From: Eublepharis macularius
Lineage: Eukaryota > Chordata > Lepidosauria > Squamata > Eublepharidae
Length of the DNA stretch: 64,000 nt
Direction of reading: 5' to 3'
Assembly (NCBI RefSeq): GCF_028583425.1
Contig: NC_072796.1
Span: 130,855,464-130,919,463, forward strand
The notes beneath the pieces were generated by a model. The model was not told the origin of the DNA and did no database searches. It saw only the letters and a list, made by a program, of their open reading frames with translations. Shown here piece after piece: positions 21,436 through 32,865 of this stretch (positions are counted from its first letter, which is position 1; each line of letters begins with the position of its first letter). The translations under genes were made by a program, and so were the position numbers.

Positions 21436-24400
21436 GTAAGTGACGTACATATATTCTTGCCCTAGATACTGAACTCTGGCAGTCCCCGTCTGCTCTTAGG
21501 CTTCTCTCTTAAAAGATAACAACTAAAGTGGGCTCTTTACAAAAATATCATAATTTTGGATCCAGATTTCAGGGAGGCCAGCCACTCATTTTAATTGTTA
21601 CAGTCCTTAGACCAGACATACGTAAAAAATACATCATTAAAAGCCACATAATTTAAAACATAATTTAAAAACATTAAAAACATTTAAATAAGATAATAAG
21701 CGGGGCTTTTTTTCTGGGAAAAGAGGTGGTGGAACTCAGTGGGTTGCCCTCGGAGAAAATGGTCACATGGCTGGTGGCCCCGCCCCCTGATCTCCAGACA
21801 GAGAGGAGTTTAGATTGCCCTCCGCGCCGCTCGGTGGTGCAGAGGGCAATCTAAACTCCCCTCTGTCTGGAGATCAGGGGGCGGGGCCACCAGCCATGTG
21901 ACCATTTTCAAGAGGTTCTGGAACTCCGTTCCACCGCGTTCCAGTTGAAAAATAGCCCTGATAATAAGAATGTAAAACTATTTAACAGTAATATTACAAT
22001 CTAAATATCATAAAATTTCCTTAGCCTGCCATACAGAAACTGGCTATTTGATATGTAGTCTTGGCATCTCTATTGGATAGAAGAAGCTCAAGTCTAGCTT
22101 TTTCTGAAAGGTCCATTTTTTTTTCTAACAGCGGGGTAATAAACTTATTGTGTGCCACCTTATAGTACGGACATGTAAAAAACATCTGTTCCATGGCCTC
22201 AACCTCCCTTAGCTGACAAGTACAAAACCTTTCAGTAAAAGGAATATTCTTGTACTTGCCTTCGAGAACGAACCTTGCCAAAGCGAAGGCTCTAGGGAGG
22301 CCACCCGTTTTGTAATCCTGAATTTTCAGGAGTGTCGTTACTCTTTTGGGATTCTGTTTTGGGTATTCTTTTTTCTGATTTTGGAATTTCAAGAACATTT
22401 TTATGGGGGAATCAATTTGGGGACATGGGGAGCTTTTAAAAAACCAAATAGCACGGAGAACCTAGTCCTCCCCCCATCCTGTTAAACAGGGGACTGTCAT
22501 ATATGCCTCCTGCATATCTGCCATGAATGTATATGGGCTCTGCCTCTGGTCTCTGAGAGTATGGGAAGTTCTTTATTGCTGCAATGCCAGCAGGTTATCT
22601 CGCAAATGTTTACTTTCTCTTTCTCGCTCTGCTGAGCCAGTGTCCTTGACTACTAGCTGAAACTGGCTCAAAATGTATCCTTCTTGAGAACGAAAGATAA
22701 GTTCACTTTTCTCACTGTCTGCTCTAAAACAATGTCTCACTCCAACCCCATCTCCCCCATTAATGGTCCTCTTTCCCAAGGCGGGAAGATTCCCTATAAC
22801 TAACATTGCTAGCCCCACATACGTCACTTCTGCCAATTCCACTGTCTAAGCGCCTTGTACTGAATGGATCTCTAATAAAGTTACTTCAACTGGAACACCT
22901 GTGTGTTAACTATGGAGAACTTGGGGATCTAACTGACAGGGACTGCCAGGGACTCTTGAATTTAAAGCTGCTCTCACTGCTTCCTGCTTAGTAAATTCCA
23001 CCTTTTTCGTAACAATTTTGATTGGCATTGTTAAGTTATCCAAGAAATTGGGCCTGTGGTTTACCACCCAAGCACTCCAAATGGGGTGCCAAGCCAGCTG
23101 GGGTGAAAATGAACAGAGAAAGATCTTCTCTTATGCTTCCTACTGGGGCTGTATCAAGCATCGTGCCAAGGAAGTGCCTCTGCAGCCCCTTTGATGGATC
23201 TTGCCCAGCACAAGAGAGGGTGTGAACCCTTCTCTGCCAACACCCATCTAGGATTCATCCAAGACAGGCTGCGGAGATGCTTCCTCTGCATCCTGCCTCG
23301 GATGGATCCTGGGGTGGCATGAAAGGTGTGTGAATTCTTTCATGCCGTTGTTGCCCATCTGGGATCCAGCGAAGGCACAATCCAGAGGTTCTTCATCTGC
23401 AACTGACTTGGAACTTTCTGGGGCAGCAAGGAAGGGGGTGCTTGGAGTGGCTTAAGAGTTTTTCTCTCTCGCAGGGACCTAAAACAGCTTGCAGTGTTGT
23501 TCTCCCTTCTTCATCCCAACAAAAACCCTATGAGGTAGATTCGGCTGAGAGTGAGTGGCTGGCCCAACCAGGATCGAGACAAAAGAATTTCCCTTTCCTG
23601 GGTTGGAACAATTGCTGGTTCAGGGCAATAAAAGTAAACTTCAGGTCCAGGAGCATCTTAAAGACCCACAGCATTCGAGGGTGAGATTTCCAAAGCCAAA
23701 GCTCCCTTTTTCGGATACATTTGCAGTGCAATCCTAAGCAGAGTTACTCCAGCCTAAGCTCATTGAAATCAACTGGCTTCGACTGGAGTAACTCTGTCTA
23801 GGATCGCACTCCTAGAAACGGAAGTACGTAGGGTTTCTAATTCAGCCAGATGATGGTAGGAGCATTTAAAGTACCTACCTTCTAGCTGGATAAAACTCTA
23901 CATACTTTCACTTCTAATTATATCTGACAAATGGAGCTTTGACTCTTGAAAGTTCTGGAAATCTAGTTGATCTTTAAGGTGCTACTGTACCAGAATATTG
24001 CTCTTCTACTGCAGACCAACCCAGCTGTTCACCCGCAACGCTCTTATTTTTGGGCAAGATTTGAGTCCATCAGCACCGTAAAGACCAGTTAGATTTCCAA
24101 GGGATGAACTTTTGAGAGTCAAAGCTCCCTTCTTCGGATACAATTAGAAGGGGGAGTTTGTGGGTACCTGATGAAAGGAGCTTTAACTCTCAAATGTTCA
24201 TACCTTGGAAATCTAGTTGGTCTTTAAGGTGCTTCTGGACTTGAATCTCTCTTTTCTACTACAGACCAACACAACTACCCATGTAGACATAAAAGCAGGC
24301 CATTTTCATACGTCTTCTCCTCCTCTAGAAAAATAGTGCAAAACTTTCAGAACGACGCGCCTTCATGGTGCGATTTCCTGACATGATTTTGCTTCATGGC

Positions 24401-27400
24401 ACGATGATGTCAGAAAATGCGTCACAAAGCAAAGTCATGATGGAAAATCATGCCACGAAGGCGCGTCGTTCCGTGAGTTTTGTGCTATTTTGCGGGAGAG
24501 GAAGATGTGTGAAAACAGCCGTAGTTTCAGGTCATTAAATGTTTGTGTTTAAATGTTTTATTATCAAGAACTACTTTGGCTATCCTTGACATTCTAAAAC
24601 AGCTCTAACCAATTGTTTGTTTTTAAATGGAGTTTTTGAAAAAATAATAATAAAATGTCTTCCTCGCTGAATAGTTCCTTACAGTTTCGCCTTCTTCCCA
24701 CAGTTGAATTTGGACTGAAGCTTTTATTATGCACTGATACAGAAAATCCCTCTGCATAGTTTGTCCCGTTTTAGATTTCATTGAAAACTACCAGTTGAAT
24801 GTCAAATATGGTCTAGCAGAGTATTGGGAACTTGGTTTTGCTTCCAAGCCATGCAAAACAATGGCAAGGCCTGTACAAAAACAAAGACTTGGCTGTAACC
24901 GGATATCTGTATAGGGAAGAGTTCTCCTGTGTTGGTTTAAAACCAAACCCAGCTAGCATAAGCCAGCCCTCTGCCAGTTTAAGACATCAAACTTACCTGT
25001 GGTGAGTGTGAAAATTATAGGATAACACCAGATCCCATTTTTGTCTATTGCTGAAATGTCATATTCAGAAGCTGTGTGATTCCGCACACGTTGGATAATG
25101 CACTTCCAATCCTCTTTGGAGATCATTTGGAACTGAATTTTTCGTGTGCAAAACAAAAAACCCACTTCTAAACGATTGCTAAAGTGCATTGAAAGTGCAT
25201 TATCCAACGTGTGCGGAATCACATACTGACAGCTTCTGAATATGACATTTCACGAAGAATATCAACTGCCAGGTGTATTGCAGAAACTGAGGTTGTCCAC
25301 TCCAGGTTGGGAAAATACATACTTGGCTAATCCTGGAATTTCAGGAAAAATGGAAAGCGGTTTTTGATCATGTCACTGAAAATTAAGAATAACTAGGAAC
25401 AATTATCAGTAATATAGATTAGTTATCAAATTTCTTACTTAAAACTTTGACCATAAATGTATCTTAATATATGTAAGTATCATTATAGTTTGTAGAAAGT
25501 GTCTTAAAAAATTAATGAAGGGGATTGTGGGGAGAATACTTAGTGTTTTATGTATTCTCTTTTATATAACAACAACAACAACAACTGAGCTTATATACCC
25601 CTCTTCTAGACAGATTAGTGCCTTGCTCAGATCAGAGAACAAGTTAGTATTATTATCCCCGCAATACAGCTGGGGAGCTGAGGCTGAGAGGCTTACCCAA
25701 GGCCACCTACTGAGCTCATGACAGTAGAGGGATTTGAACCAGCAGAGTTCTGATCCTCAACCAAACCACTTAACCACTGCGCTACAGCAGCATATAACTA
25801 TCTCTGTTCTACACAACTGTTAGATAACCCCTTTTTTCTATCTGTATCCCCTCCTACTATTATTCTGTTTTTCAAAATAAAAATGTTATATTGCAAAAAT
25901 AAAATATCACGATTTACTCCTATATATACGACTGCATATTCTGTCCAAAATAAAATTTTATTGGGCCCAAGGCTGGTTGTTGTTGTGTTGTGGAAGCACA
26001 AAACACATCAGGTTGCGCTTCCATTTAGAGCATGCTGTATCTTTTACAACCAGCTTTTCACATCTGTTTCCCTTCTCTCCTCTCTTGCTCCTTCCACAGA
26101 AATTGCCGGGGTGGGCTGCCTTCTCAATGGGGTCAGGTACAAGAACGGCGAGACGTTCCAGCCCAACTGCAAATACAACTGCAGTTGCATCAACGGGGCC
26201 GTCGGCTGCATCCCGATGTGCAGAGGCTCCAAGCCGCCCCTGATGTGGTGCCCCACCCCCAAACTGGTTAAGATGACCGGTCAGTGCTGTGAGCAGTGGG
26301 TTTGCGACTATTCGAAGAAAATCAGGAAGACGTCCCCACGACACATCGCCTCGCCAGGTATTGGCGGTGTTGGTCGGGAGAATGCATCAGTATAAAGCAA
26401 AACTTAGATGGATCGAGTCCTGCATGCTGTTTCCCACAGTCCTGGTGCCTCTAGGAAACCCACAAGCAGAAGATTGAAGGAAACGGCCCTCCCCAATGTT
26501 GCCACCCACAGCCACTGGCTTTCAGAGGTCTACTGCCTTTGGACTGTTAGCAGATGTATGTGAGCTCGCAGAAGGCTAGTCCTCAGGGTTAATTAATAGT
26601 TAATGATTAATAATAAAAAATAAATAATAAAATAATTAATAATTAGTAAATGCTAAAGCAACAGAGGAGAGATACAAAAACTTCTGCTCACACCCCTTCT
26701 GCTATAGTTTTGTTTATATCTTTCCCCCATTGTTTTGACATTTATCAGTTTCTTTCCTGTACCTTAAAAAGAGCCCTGTGGTGCAGAGTGGTAAGTGGCA
26801 GTACTGCAGCCCAAGCTCTGCTTACGACCTGAGTTCGATCCTGGCGGAAGCTGGGTTCAGGTAGCTGGCTCAAGGTTGACTCAGCCTTCCATCCTTCCGA
26901 GGTCAGTAAAATGAGTACCCAGTTTCCTGGGGGTAAAATGTAGATGACTGGGGAAGGCAATGGCAAGCCACCCTGTAACAAAAAGTCTGCCAAGAAAATG
27001 TGATGTGACCCCCCTCCTCCATGGGTCAGTAATGACTTAACTTTTTCCTATACCTTATTTGGAGAGGTTGAATAAATTCATTTTCCTTCTACACCTGTAT
27101 GCTTACTGCTTTCACATCCTAAAGAACCTTTTGCCTCTTGGCAAAACAACAGGATAAAAATTTACTAAATCATATCAGTAAACGATAGTCTCTTCTTAAA
27201 GCTATAAATGCATCATCAGACCAGTTTTGCATTGCACCATTTAATTATGTACTGTGAGAAGAAACACCAGCTTTTCTCTGTTCAAGATCTACTGCCTATC
27301 AAAAAGGATGATGGGCCAGCGATCCCAAACGAGGGTGGGAATCGTTCCCAATGCTGGGAATGCTGATCCCATGAAGCCCCCATTGCAGTAAGAAATTGAG

Positions 27401-30400
27401 GGGAATTGGCACTAGGTGGTGCTGTAACCTATTGAAACATTACAGGTTTTGCATAGGTGAAGTCCCAGGTTCAAACCGTAAAATAGGCTGGGATTGTCAC
27501 AGCCAATCAGGGAGCGATGCATAGGGACCCATAGCCTGTTTGTTATATGTATGCTTTTTTGCAAACATTGCAAGCTGTCTTGGGAGTTCATGCAAGTCAA
27601 AAAACAAACCTATTCTAAATACATAGACAAATAAATGGCAGAGTCGGGATTTGAACTCAAGTCTCTCAGGTCCTAGTCTGGTGTTCTAATCATTATACAC
27701 CCTGGCTATAGTGCAGTAAAAGTGTATGGATTTTTCAAAAAAAGTAAATGTGTCATTTGACCTTCATTGCAAGTTGCAGGAATATCTAAAACAACCAAGA
27801 ATATACTGTAAGGCCAATTTGAAACAAATTTAACCCTGTTTTAAAATAAACAAACTAGGCTAGTAGCCTATTAGTAGAAGACTTATTTTAGCCATTTTTC
27901 TGTCAGATTCTAAAGTCTTTTCCTCCTGAATTATAACAGAAGTGACATCGCTGGCCAGCGCGCAAGAGTGCATGTGTGGCCATTCCCCTGGCCTGCCTGC
28001 CAATGGCAGGCACTCTCCGGTGACCTGCCTCTTCCTACCAATTGCTAGAAAGTGGCAAGCAGAGGCAGGAATTCCTGGGATATTGCCCACCACTGGTGGG
28101 CACCTGGGAAGCCTAGATGAGGCCACCCTGGGAGCTTTATAGCTGTGCAGGGAGTTAAAACTGGCCGAATCCAGCACTCCAAGTAGGGTTGCCAGCCTCC
28201 AGGTGGTGGTTGGAGATCTCCTGGAATTACAACTGATCTCTAGGTCACATAGATCAATTCCCCTGGAAAAAATGGCTGCTCTGACAGGTTGACACTATGG
28301 CATTATATTTTGCTGAAGCCCTTCCTCTCCCCAAACTCCACCCTCTCCAGGCTCTACCCCCCAAATCTCCAGGAATATCCCAACCTGGAGCTGGCAACCC
28401 TAACTCAAAGGGTTTTTATTAAAAGAGACATTGACACTGCTCCATGCTGCTGTTCAGTGCAGATTATCCTTCTTAATCCAATGTTCACTCCAATTTACAT
28501 CTCAGTTCTAACTGTAACGTCAATTCCCACTCCTCGACCAAAACAAAAGGGAAAACAGAAGGCCCATGGGAACATATCCCAATAAAAAATGGAGAAGTCC
28601 ATCCTGATTCTGGATAGAAAATCCTGATTCTGGATAGAAAATGTACAAGCCCATCCTGATTCTGGATAGAAAATCCTGATACTGGATAGAAAATGGAGAA
28701 GTCCATCCTGATTCTGGATAGAAAATCCCGATTCTGGATAGAAAATCCTGATTCTGGATAGAAAATGCACAAGCCCATCCTGATTCTAGATAGAAAATCC
28801 TGATTCTGGATAGAAAATGGAGAAGTCCATCCTGATTTTGGATAGAAAATCCTGATTCTGGATGGAAAATGTACAAGCCCATCCTGATTCTGGGTAGAAA
28901 ATCCTGATTCTGGATAGAAAATGTACAAGTCCATCCTGATTCTGGGTAGAAAATCCTGATTCAGGATAGAAAATAGAGAAGTCCATCCTGATTCTGGGTA
29001 GAAAATCCTGATTCTGGATAGAAAATGTACAAGTCCATCCTGATTCTGGATAGAAAATCTGATTCCGGATAGAAAATGTACAAGTCCATCCTGATTCTGG
29101 ATAGAAAATCTGATTCCGGATAGAAAATGTACAAGTCCATCCTGATTCAGGATAGAAAATCTGATTCCGGATAGAAAATGTACAAGTCCATCCTGATTCT
29201 GGATAGAAAATCCGATTCTGGATAGAAAATGTACAAGTCCATCCTGATTCTGGATAGAAAATCTGATTCCGGATAGAAAATGTACAAGTCCATCCTGATT
29301 CAGGATAGAAAATCTGATTCCGGATAGAAAATGTACAAGTCCATCCTGATTCTGGATAGAAAATCCGATTCTGGATAGAAAATGTACAAGTCCATCCTGA
29401 TTCTGGATAGAAAATCTGATTCCGGATAGAAAATGTACAAGTCCATCCTGATTCAGGATAGAAAATGTACAATGATTCTACAATGATAGAAAATGTACAA
29501 ATGATTCTGGATTAGATGCTCACCTAATTTGCTGTGTTTATTTACTCTGCAGTTTATGAAGGAGAGATTGAAGCTTGGCAGAAGAACTGCATCCCCCACA
29601 CGTCCTCCTGGAGTCTCTGTTCAAAGTCTTGTGGGATGGGCATTTCCACACGGATCTCCAATGAGAACGACCAGTGCCGCCTGGTGAAGGAGAGCCGGCT
29701 CTGTAACATGCGCCCATGTGAGGAGGATATCATCAAACACATTAAGGTATGGCACATGGTCCTCTTTCAGTGTGATGGTATCATCACACAAAGGGCTGGG
29801 ACTTTGTACGAACAAGGGCATTTTCCTCCGGTGCAAGAAGTTATCCCCTGCCACAAGAGAGGCTTCGATCAGTGCAAGAAGATGGAGGAAAGTGGCGCTG
29901 TCGGTGGAGACTTTTTGTAGGGTCCAACTAAGGTTGCCAGATCTGGGTCAGGAAATTCCTGAAGACCTGGGGGTGAAACCTGGAGAGGGCAAACTATGCA
30001 AGACTGAATTATTCAGGAGGGCTTTCTATTCAGACTATAGGTCTCTGTCATAGTGAATAGCTCAAAGAGATACCTTGGTAAAGGACAGAGACTGTAGACA
30101 AGGCTATTGGGTACTGTCTGCTGATGTAAATATACTCCTACTGGGTAGCTTGACATTGCTAAAGAAAGATGTCATGTTAATTACTTAAGCTTTAATTCAG
30201 AAAGGTTTCACCTATATGTTCGGCTTTATGCTGCTTTTCAAATTTGCAGATATCGTACCCTATTGTATCTGTTTTCATTGAATGCTCTTTCAATCATACT
30301 GTATTTTTGCTCTGTGATTGTCCTAGCTATCGATTATATTGTACTCACTGGCAGTACGTAATCTGCCTTGGATCTCAGTGACAAAGGTGGACTATAAACA

Positions 30401-31236
30401 AACAACCACCTTAGCAAGTGTGTTATAAAGTCTACCTTGCAAAGAAAACATTTTCTCCAGGGTAAATTACAATCTGAAGCTCGGTTGTAATTCTGGGAGA
30501 CCTTCATGCCCACCAGAAAGTTGGCAACTTTAGAGCCAACCAATGCATGGATTAATAAGTGAAACTTGAATGTATTTTGTAATATTAAGCATAAATAATC
30601 CAAGATCATTTAAACACAGATTTGAGGGGGCCTTTTGCATGCAGAGCAAATGCTCTACCACGGAGCCATGGCCCATTTTGACTAGGGTTACCGACCTCCA
30701 GGTGAGGTCTGAAGATCTCCCAGAATTACCCCTGAATTCCACACTACTGAGATCATTTCCCCTGGAGAAAGTGGCAGCTTCGTAGGCTAGACTCTATGGC
30801 ATGATGGTCCACTGAGGTCCTTCCCTTCCCCAGGCTCCACCCCTAAATCTCCAGGAATGTCCCTACATAGAGTTGACAACTCTTCTTTTGACTGAGTGCT
30901 GTCTTCTTCTGCTCTTTTTAAACCTGCTCCTTCTAGCCTGATAAGAAATGCCTAGCAGTGTACAGGAGAGACGAGCCGATGAACTATACCCTCTCTGGCT
31001 GCGTGAGCAAGACTGCCTACAGGCCGAAGTACTGCGGAGTCTGCGTGGACAATAGGTGCTGCACGCCATACAAGTCGAAAACCATCGAAGTCAGCTTCGA
31101 GTGCCCAGATGGAACTGAATTTTCCAGGAAAATCATGTGGATCAACGCCTGCTTCTGCAACCTGAGCTGCAAAAACCCCAATGACATCTTTGCCGATTTG
31201 GCTCATTTTCATGATTATTCTGAAATTGCTAATTAA
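21156..31236 (+). CDS. CCN4: CCN4 (WISP1), matricellular CCN-family protein; exons 2-5 of 5
   Basis: CCN4 is a secreted, cysteine-rich matricellular protein linked to Wnt signalling and to bone, cartilage and fibroblast biology. Four exons encode 343 residues: an IGFBP-like domain with 12 Cys, a VWC domain with 10 Cys, a TSP1 repeat with WSLCSKSCG, and a C-terminal cystine knot with 10 Cys. All junctions follow GT-AG and keep frame: exon 2 to 3 is phase 1 (C|AA, Gln), exon 3 to 4 is phase 1 (G|TT, Val), exon 4 to 5 is phase 0. The C-terminus (NPNDIFADL...SEIAN) and the adjoining NDRG1 gene identify CCN4 rather than CCN6. Exon 1 with the signal peptide is not recognisable in 1-21155; human CCN4 has a long first intron, so it may lie outside the window. 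No frameshift or premature stop was seen. Confidence 0.95.
21560..22440 (-). pseudogene. Non-LTR retrotransposon 3' end, split by a hAT insertion
   Basis: The - frame 22398-22021 encodes [21 protein letters not shown] sequence, then [20 protein letters not shown] and [20 protein letters not shown], resembling the Cys/His-containing C-terminus of LINE ORF2. The AT-rich 3' tail continues to about 21560 and is interrupted at 21701-21960 by a family-C hAT element. Confidence 0.65.
21701..21960. mobile_element. hAT-like element, family C, copy 2
   Basis: Exact 8-bp duplications ataataag (21693-21700 and 21961-21968). Termini CGGGGCTTTTTTTCTGGG and AATAGCCCTG. It lies in CCN4 intron 2, inside a LINE tail. 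Confidence 0.9.
22450..23735. other. No gene; CCN4 intron 2
   Basis: Open frames here are short. The 23120-23440 stretch is a locally moderate-GC unclassified block. A fold-back repeat fragment begins near 23635. Confidence 0.5.
23740..23815. repeat. Small inverted repeat
   Basis: gcagagttactccagc is mirrored as gactggagtaactctg about 30 bp later. Source not recognised. Confidence 0.6.
23930..24285. repeat. Fold-back repeat arms (three)
   Basis: tttaaggtgctactgtacca, inverted gagtccatcagcaccgtaaa, and tttaaggtgcttctggactt. The 24160-24215 arm shows a decayed hammerhead-like core (CTGATGA kept, GAAA changed). Confidence 0.65.
24300..24525. repeat. Fold-back MITE
   Basis: aacgacgcgccttcatggtg is mirrored by cacgaaggcgcgtcgttccg; outer ends ttttcatacgtcttctcctc and gaggaagatgtgtgaaaac also pair. 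Confidence 0.75.
25050..25252. repeat. Fold-back MITE
   Basis: gaaatgtcatattcagaagc and tgattccgcacacgttggat are mirrored at 25186-25252. Arms are about 60 bp around a unique centre. Confidence 0.8.
25565..25795 (-). repeat. tRNA-derived SINE
   Basis: Reverse copy of the 2690-3115 family: (aac)n tail, gcttacccaaggccacctac, gggatttgaaccagc (B box) and ttaaccactgcgctacagc. Confidence 0.85.
26100..26357 (+). CDS. CCN4: CCN4 exon 3: VWC domain
   Basis: A strong pyrimidine tract ending ccttccacag precedes the exon, and gtattg follows it. The translation runs [19 protein letters not shown], then [19 protein letters not shown], a WCPTPK segment and QCCEQWVC. This is a complete von Willebrand factor type C module with ten cysteines. 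A basic linker ([10 protein letters not shown]) ends the exon and leads into the variable hinge. The open frame extends left of 26100, but the acceptor and domain start place the true boundary here. In human CCN4 the VWC exon is skipped in a known splice variant; nothing here shows whether that occurs in this species. Confidence 0.95.
26768..27045 (+). repeat. tRNA-derived SINE, second family
   Basis: A-box-like tggtgcagagtggtaag and B-box gagttcgatcctgg at the start; then gtaaaatgagtacccagt and a ccatgggtcagtaatgact end. It lies in CCN4 intron 3. Confidence 0.85.
28185..28405 (-). repeat. Family D repeat
   Basis: Reverse copy: ttgccagcctccaggtggtg, gaaaaaatggctgctctg, ctccaggaatatcccaacc. 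Confidence 0.8.
28587..29512. repeat. Minisatellite with 51/52-bp units in CCN4 intron 3
   Basis: Each unit is two 'ctgattctggatagaaaa' half-repeats plus a gtacaagtccat or ggagaagtccat spacer. Left units are 52 bp. From 29027 units are 51 bp and follow the order A A B C A B C A B. The array gives a 228-codon open frame on the - strand, an artefact of a unit divisible by three. It ends about 40 bp before the CCN4 exon 4 acceptor. Confidence 0.95.
29553..29746 (+). CDS. CCN4: CCN4 exon 4: TSP type-1 repeat
   Basis: The exon follows tttactctgcag and ends at ATTAAG before gtatgg. It encodes [13 protein letters not shown], then [18 protein letters not shown] and [10 protein letters not shown], the canonical WSxCSxxCG thrombospondin-1 motif with six cysteines. 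The open frame continues past the donor to 29920, but that part is intron. A minisatellite ends only about 40 bp upstream, so the branch point and pyrimidine tract must lie in the short unique stretch between. Confidence 0.95.
30625..30880 (-). repeat. SINE head remnant and family D repeat
   Basis: 30625-30675 has gcagagcaaatgctctacca, the head of the 'ggtagagc' SINE reversed. 30680-30880 is a reversed family D copy (ttaccgacctccaggtgagg to aaatctccaggaatgtccc) ending 60 bp before CCN4 exon 5. Confidence 0.7.
30937..31236 (+). CDS. CCN4: CCN4 exon 5: C-terminal cystine-knot domain and stop
   Basis: The acceptor is ccttctag. The exon encodes [19 protein letters not shown], then [27 protein letters not shown], and [18 protein letters not shown], ending SEIAN and TAA. 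Ten cysteines form the CT cystine knot used for dimerisation and for integrin or heparan-sulfate binding in the family. The NYT glycosylation sequon near the start is family-typical. Confidence 0.96.
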   Translation, partial: PDKKCLAVYRRDEPMNYTLSGCVSKTAYRPKYCGVCVDNRCCTPYKSKTIEVSFECPDGTEFSRKIMWINACFCNLSCKNPNDIFADLAHFHDYSEIAN

Positions 31237-31331
31237 GTGGGTCCAATGCAGCGGTGTGTGTGTGTGTCTGCGTGGGGGGAACTCCCTTCTAAATCCTACC
31301 CCATTATCGCTCTGATTTTACAGAGAATCAA

Positions 31332-31337
31332 AATAAA
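31332..31337 (+). promoter_or_regulatory. Possible CCN4 polyadenylation signal
   Basis: AATAAA lies about 95 nt after the CCN4 stop, within an A-rich stretch. It would give a very short 3'UTR. Human CCN4 has a much longer 3'UTR, so the main end could be further right. Confidence 0.4.
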
Positions 31338-31339
31338 AG

Positions 31340-32060
31340 AAAATCTTTTTTTTTTCAGCCCATGCACATGAAAGAAAGTAATTGGGGCATCCTGGTGTAC
31401 TTTGCTTTTTTTTTTAAAGGGCTTAAGTTGCCATTGGTTCATCCTACTATTTTTAGAGTCGTCTTAATAAGCAGGATTTTCAGCTTGATGGAGATCTCTG
31501 CCGGTAGCCCAGTTACCCAGTGTTTCTGTTTTACGAAGGAGTTTTAAAAAGAATAGCTACAATAGCAGGCGTGGGACTTGGCCTTGTTCCAAAAAATCAG
31601 TAGAAAAATGCACCCTCTGCAATCTATCGGCCACGTTTCCTGAACATACTTATTGCAATGAATGACACCCCACAGTGTGCTGGAAGAATTTCCTAGCAGC
31701 CTGGACTTATTGTCTGTAGCAGCTCAGAGAACATACATCTCTGCAGGCAGGGGAAACTACCAGTGGATTCAATTAGACTACCATGAAAAGATTACAAGTG
31801 ATTTTCTCCTGTTTTATATACCAATCTGTCTTTACTGGAAAACGCACTGGGCCTATGACTTGTTTTGCACTTTGGCTGTGCTTCCCACATCCAACAATTT
31901 GCCAGCCAGTGCCCTGTGGTGCAATCTCATGTGAAGTGGGTGGTGCCACTCATGTAGATCTTGCCCACCCATGGAGGAAGGAGAGATTCCCATGATCCAC
32001 CTATGTATGTGTTTATTTCACACACATTCCCAACAGCATGGAATAGCAACCCTGGGAAGT
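31340..32060. other. CCN4 downstream region, no gene
   Basis: May include further CCN4 3'UTR. No conserved open frame. Confidence 0.4.
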
Positions 32061-32064
32061 AACT

Positions 32065-32685
32065 GTAGGCCAAGTGGGGAAATTCCTGGAGATTTTGGGG
32101 GGTGGAGTCTGGGGAGACCAGGGTTTGAGGAGGGGAGAGACCTCAGCAGTGTATTAATCACCTTCTAAAACAGCCATTTTCTCCAGGGGAATTGATCTCC
32201 AAGGCCTGGAGATCACTTGTAATTCCAGGAGATCTCCAGCCACCACCTGGAGGTTGGAAACCCTACTGTAGAGCTTCAGGTAGCAAGCCAGGCCCCTTGA
32301 TTTAGGGTTGCTCCATTAATCTGTTTTCAGCACTGAGGGTTGTGTCTTTGACTACGTGGTGTTTTACTGAAGACAAGCCCTTCTAGCACATGCAAAATGC
32401 TCTCAACCCGTCTTTGAGTACCTCTCCCACCAACGATTTTGCAGGCCCTTTTGACACGAGATCTGTCAGCTATAATATGTCGGGTTACCAACTCCAGCTT
32501 GGAAAATTCCTGGAGATTTGGGGGCACTGCCTGGAGGAGGTGGAGTCTGGGGAGGGGAGGGAGATCAGTGGAATGTGAAGCTATAGACTCTGCCCTCCAA
32601 AGCTCCCATTTCCTCCAGGGATGCTGATCTCTCTAATCCAGAGATCAGTTGCAGTTTCAGTAGATCTCCAGTTTGCACCTTGATC
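32065..32685 (+). repeat. Two family D repeats
   Basis: Copies at 32065-32265 and 32485-32685, both forward, with ggagattttggggggtggag and ggagatttgggggcactgcc segments. Confidence 0.8.
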
Positions 32686-32865
32686 CATGGGAGAAAGGGG
32701 AAGGGGATAAATATAGAAAATGCACGGTTTTAGTATCACACCAGATACACACGGAGCTCAGGTTTTCTAGCACCTTTAGCAGTTAATGTTCAGGCACGTA
32801 GTTGAATCAAAGATCTTTGGCTTGACAAGCAAAGGTATTCCCTTGCTTGCTTGACTACTCAGAAG

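Noticed and set aside
25883..26395. 170-codon open frame as a separate gene
   Set aside because: Only 26100-26357 is coding (CCN4 exon 3); the rest is intron read-through.
28786..29472. 228-codon open frame on the - strand (repeated [12 protein letters not shown])
   Set aside because: It lies wholly in the minisatellite; the 51-bp unit is divisible by three, so frames stay open by arithmetic.
28587..29512. CRISPR-like regular repeats
   Set aside because: Spacers are themselves repeats and the context is a vertebrate intron; it is a minisatellite.
29534..29920. Open frame running past 29746
   Set aside because: The gtatgg donor and the domain end show that coding stops at 29746.
21156..31236. 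Assignment to CCN6 (WISP3)
   Set aside because: The C-terminal sequence and neighbouring NDRG1 fit CCN4.
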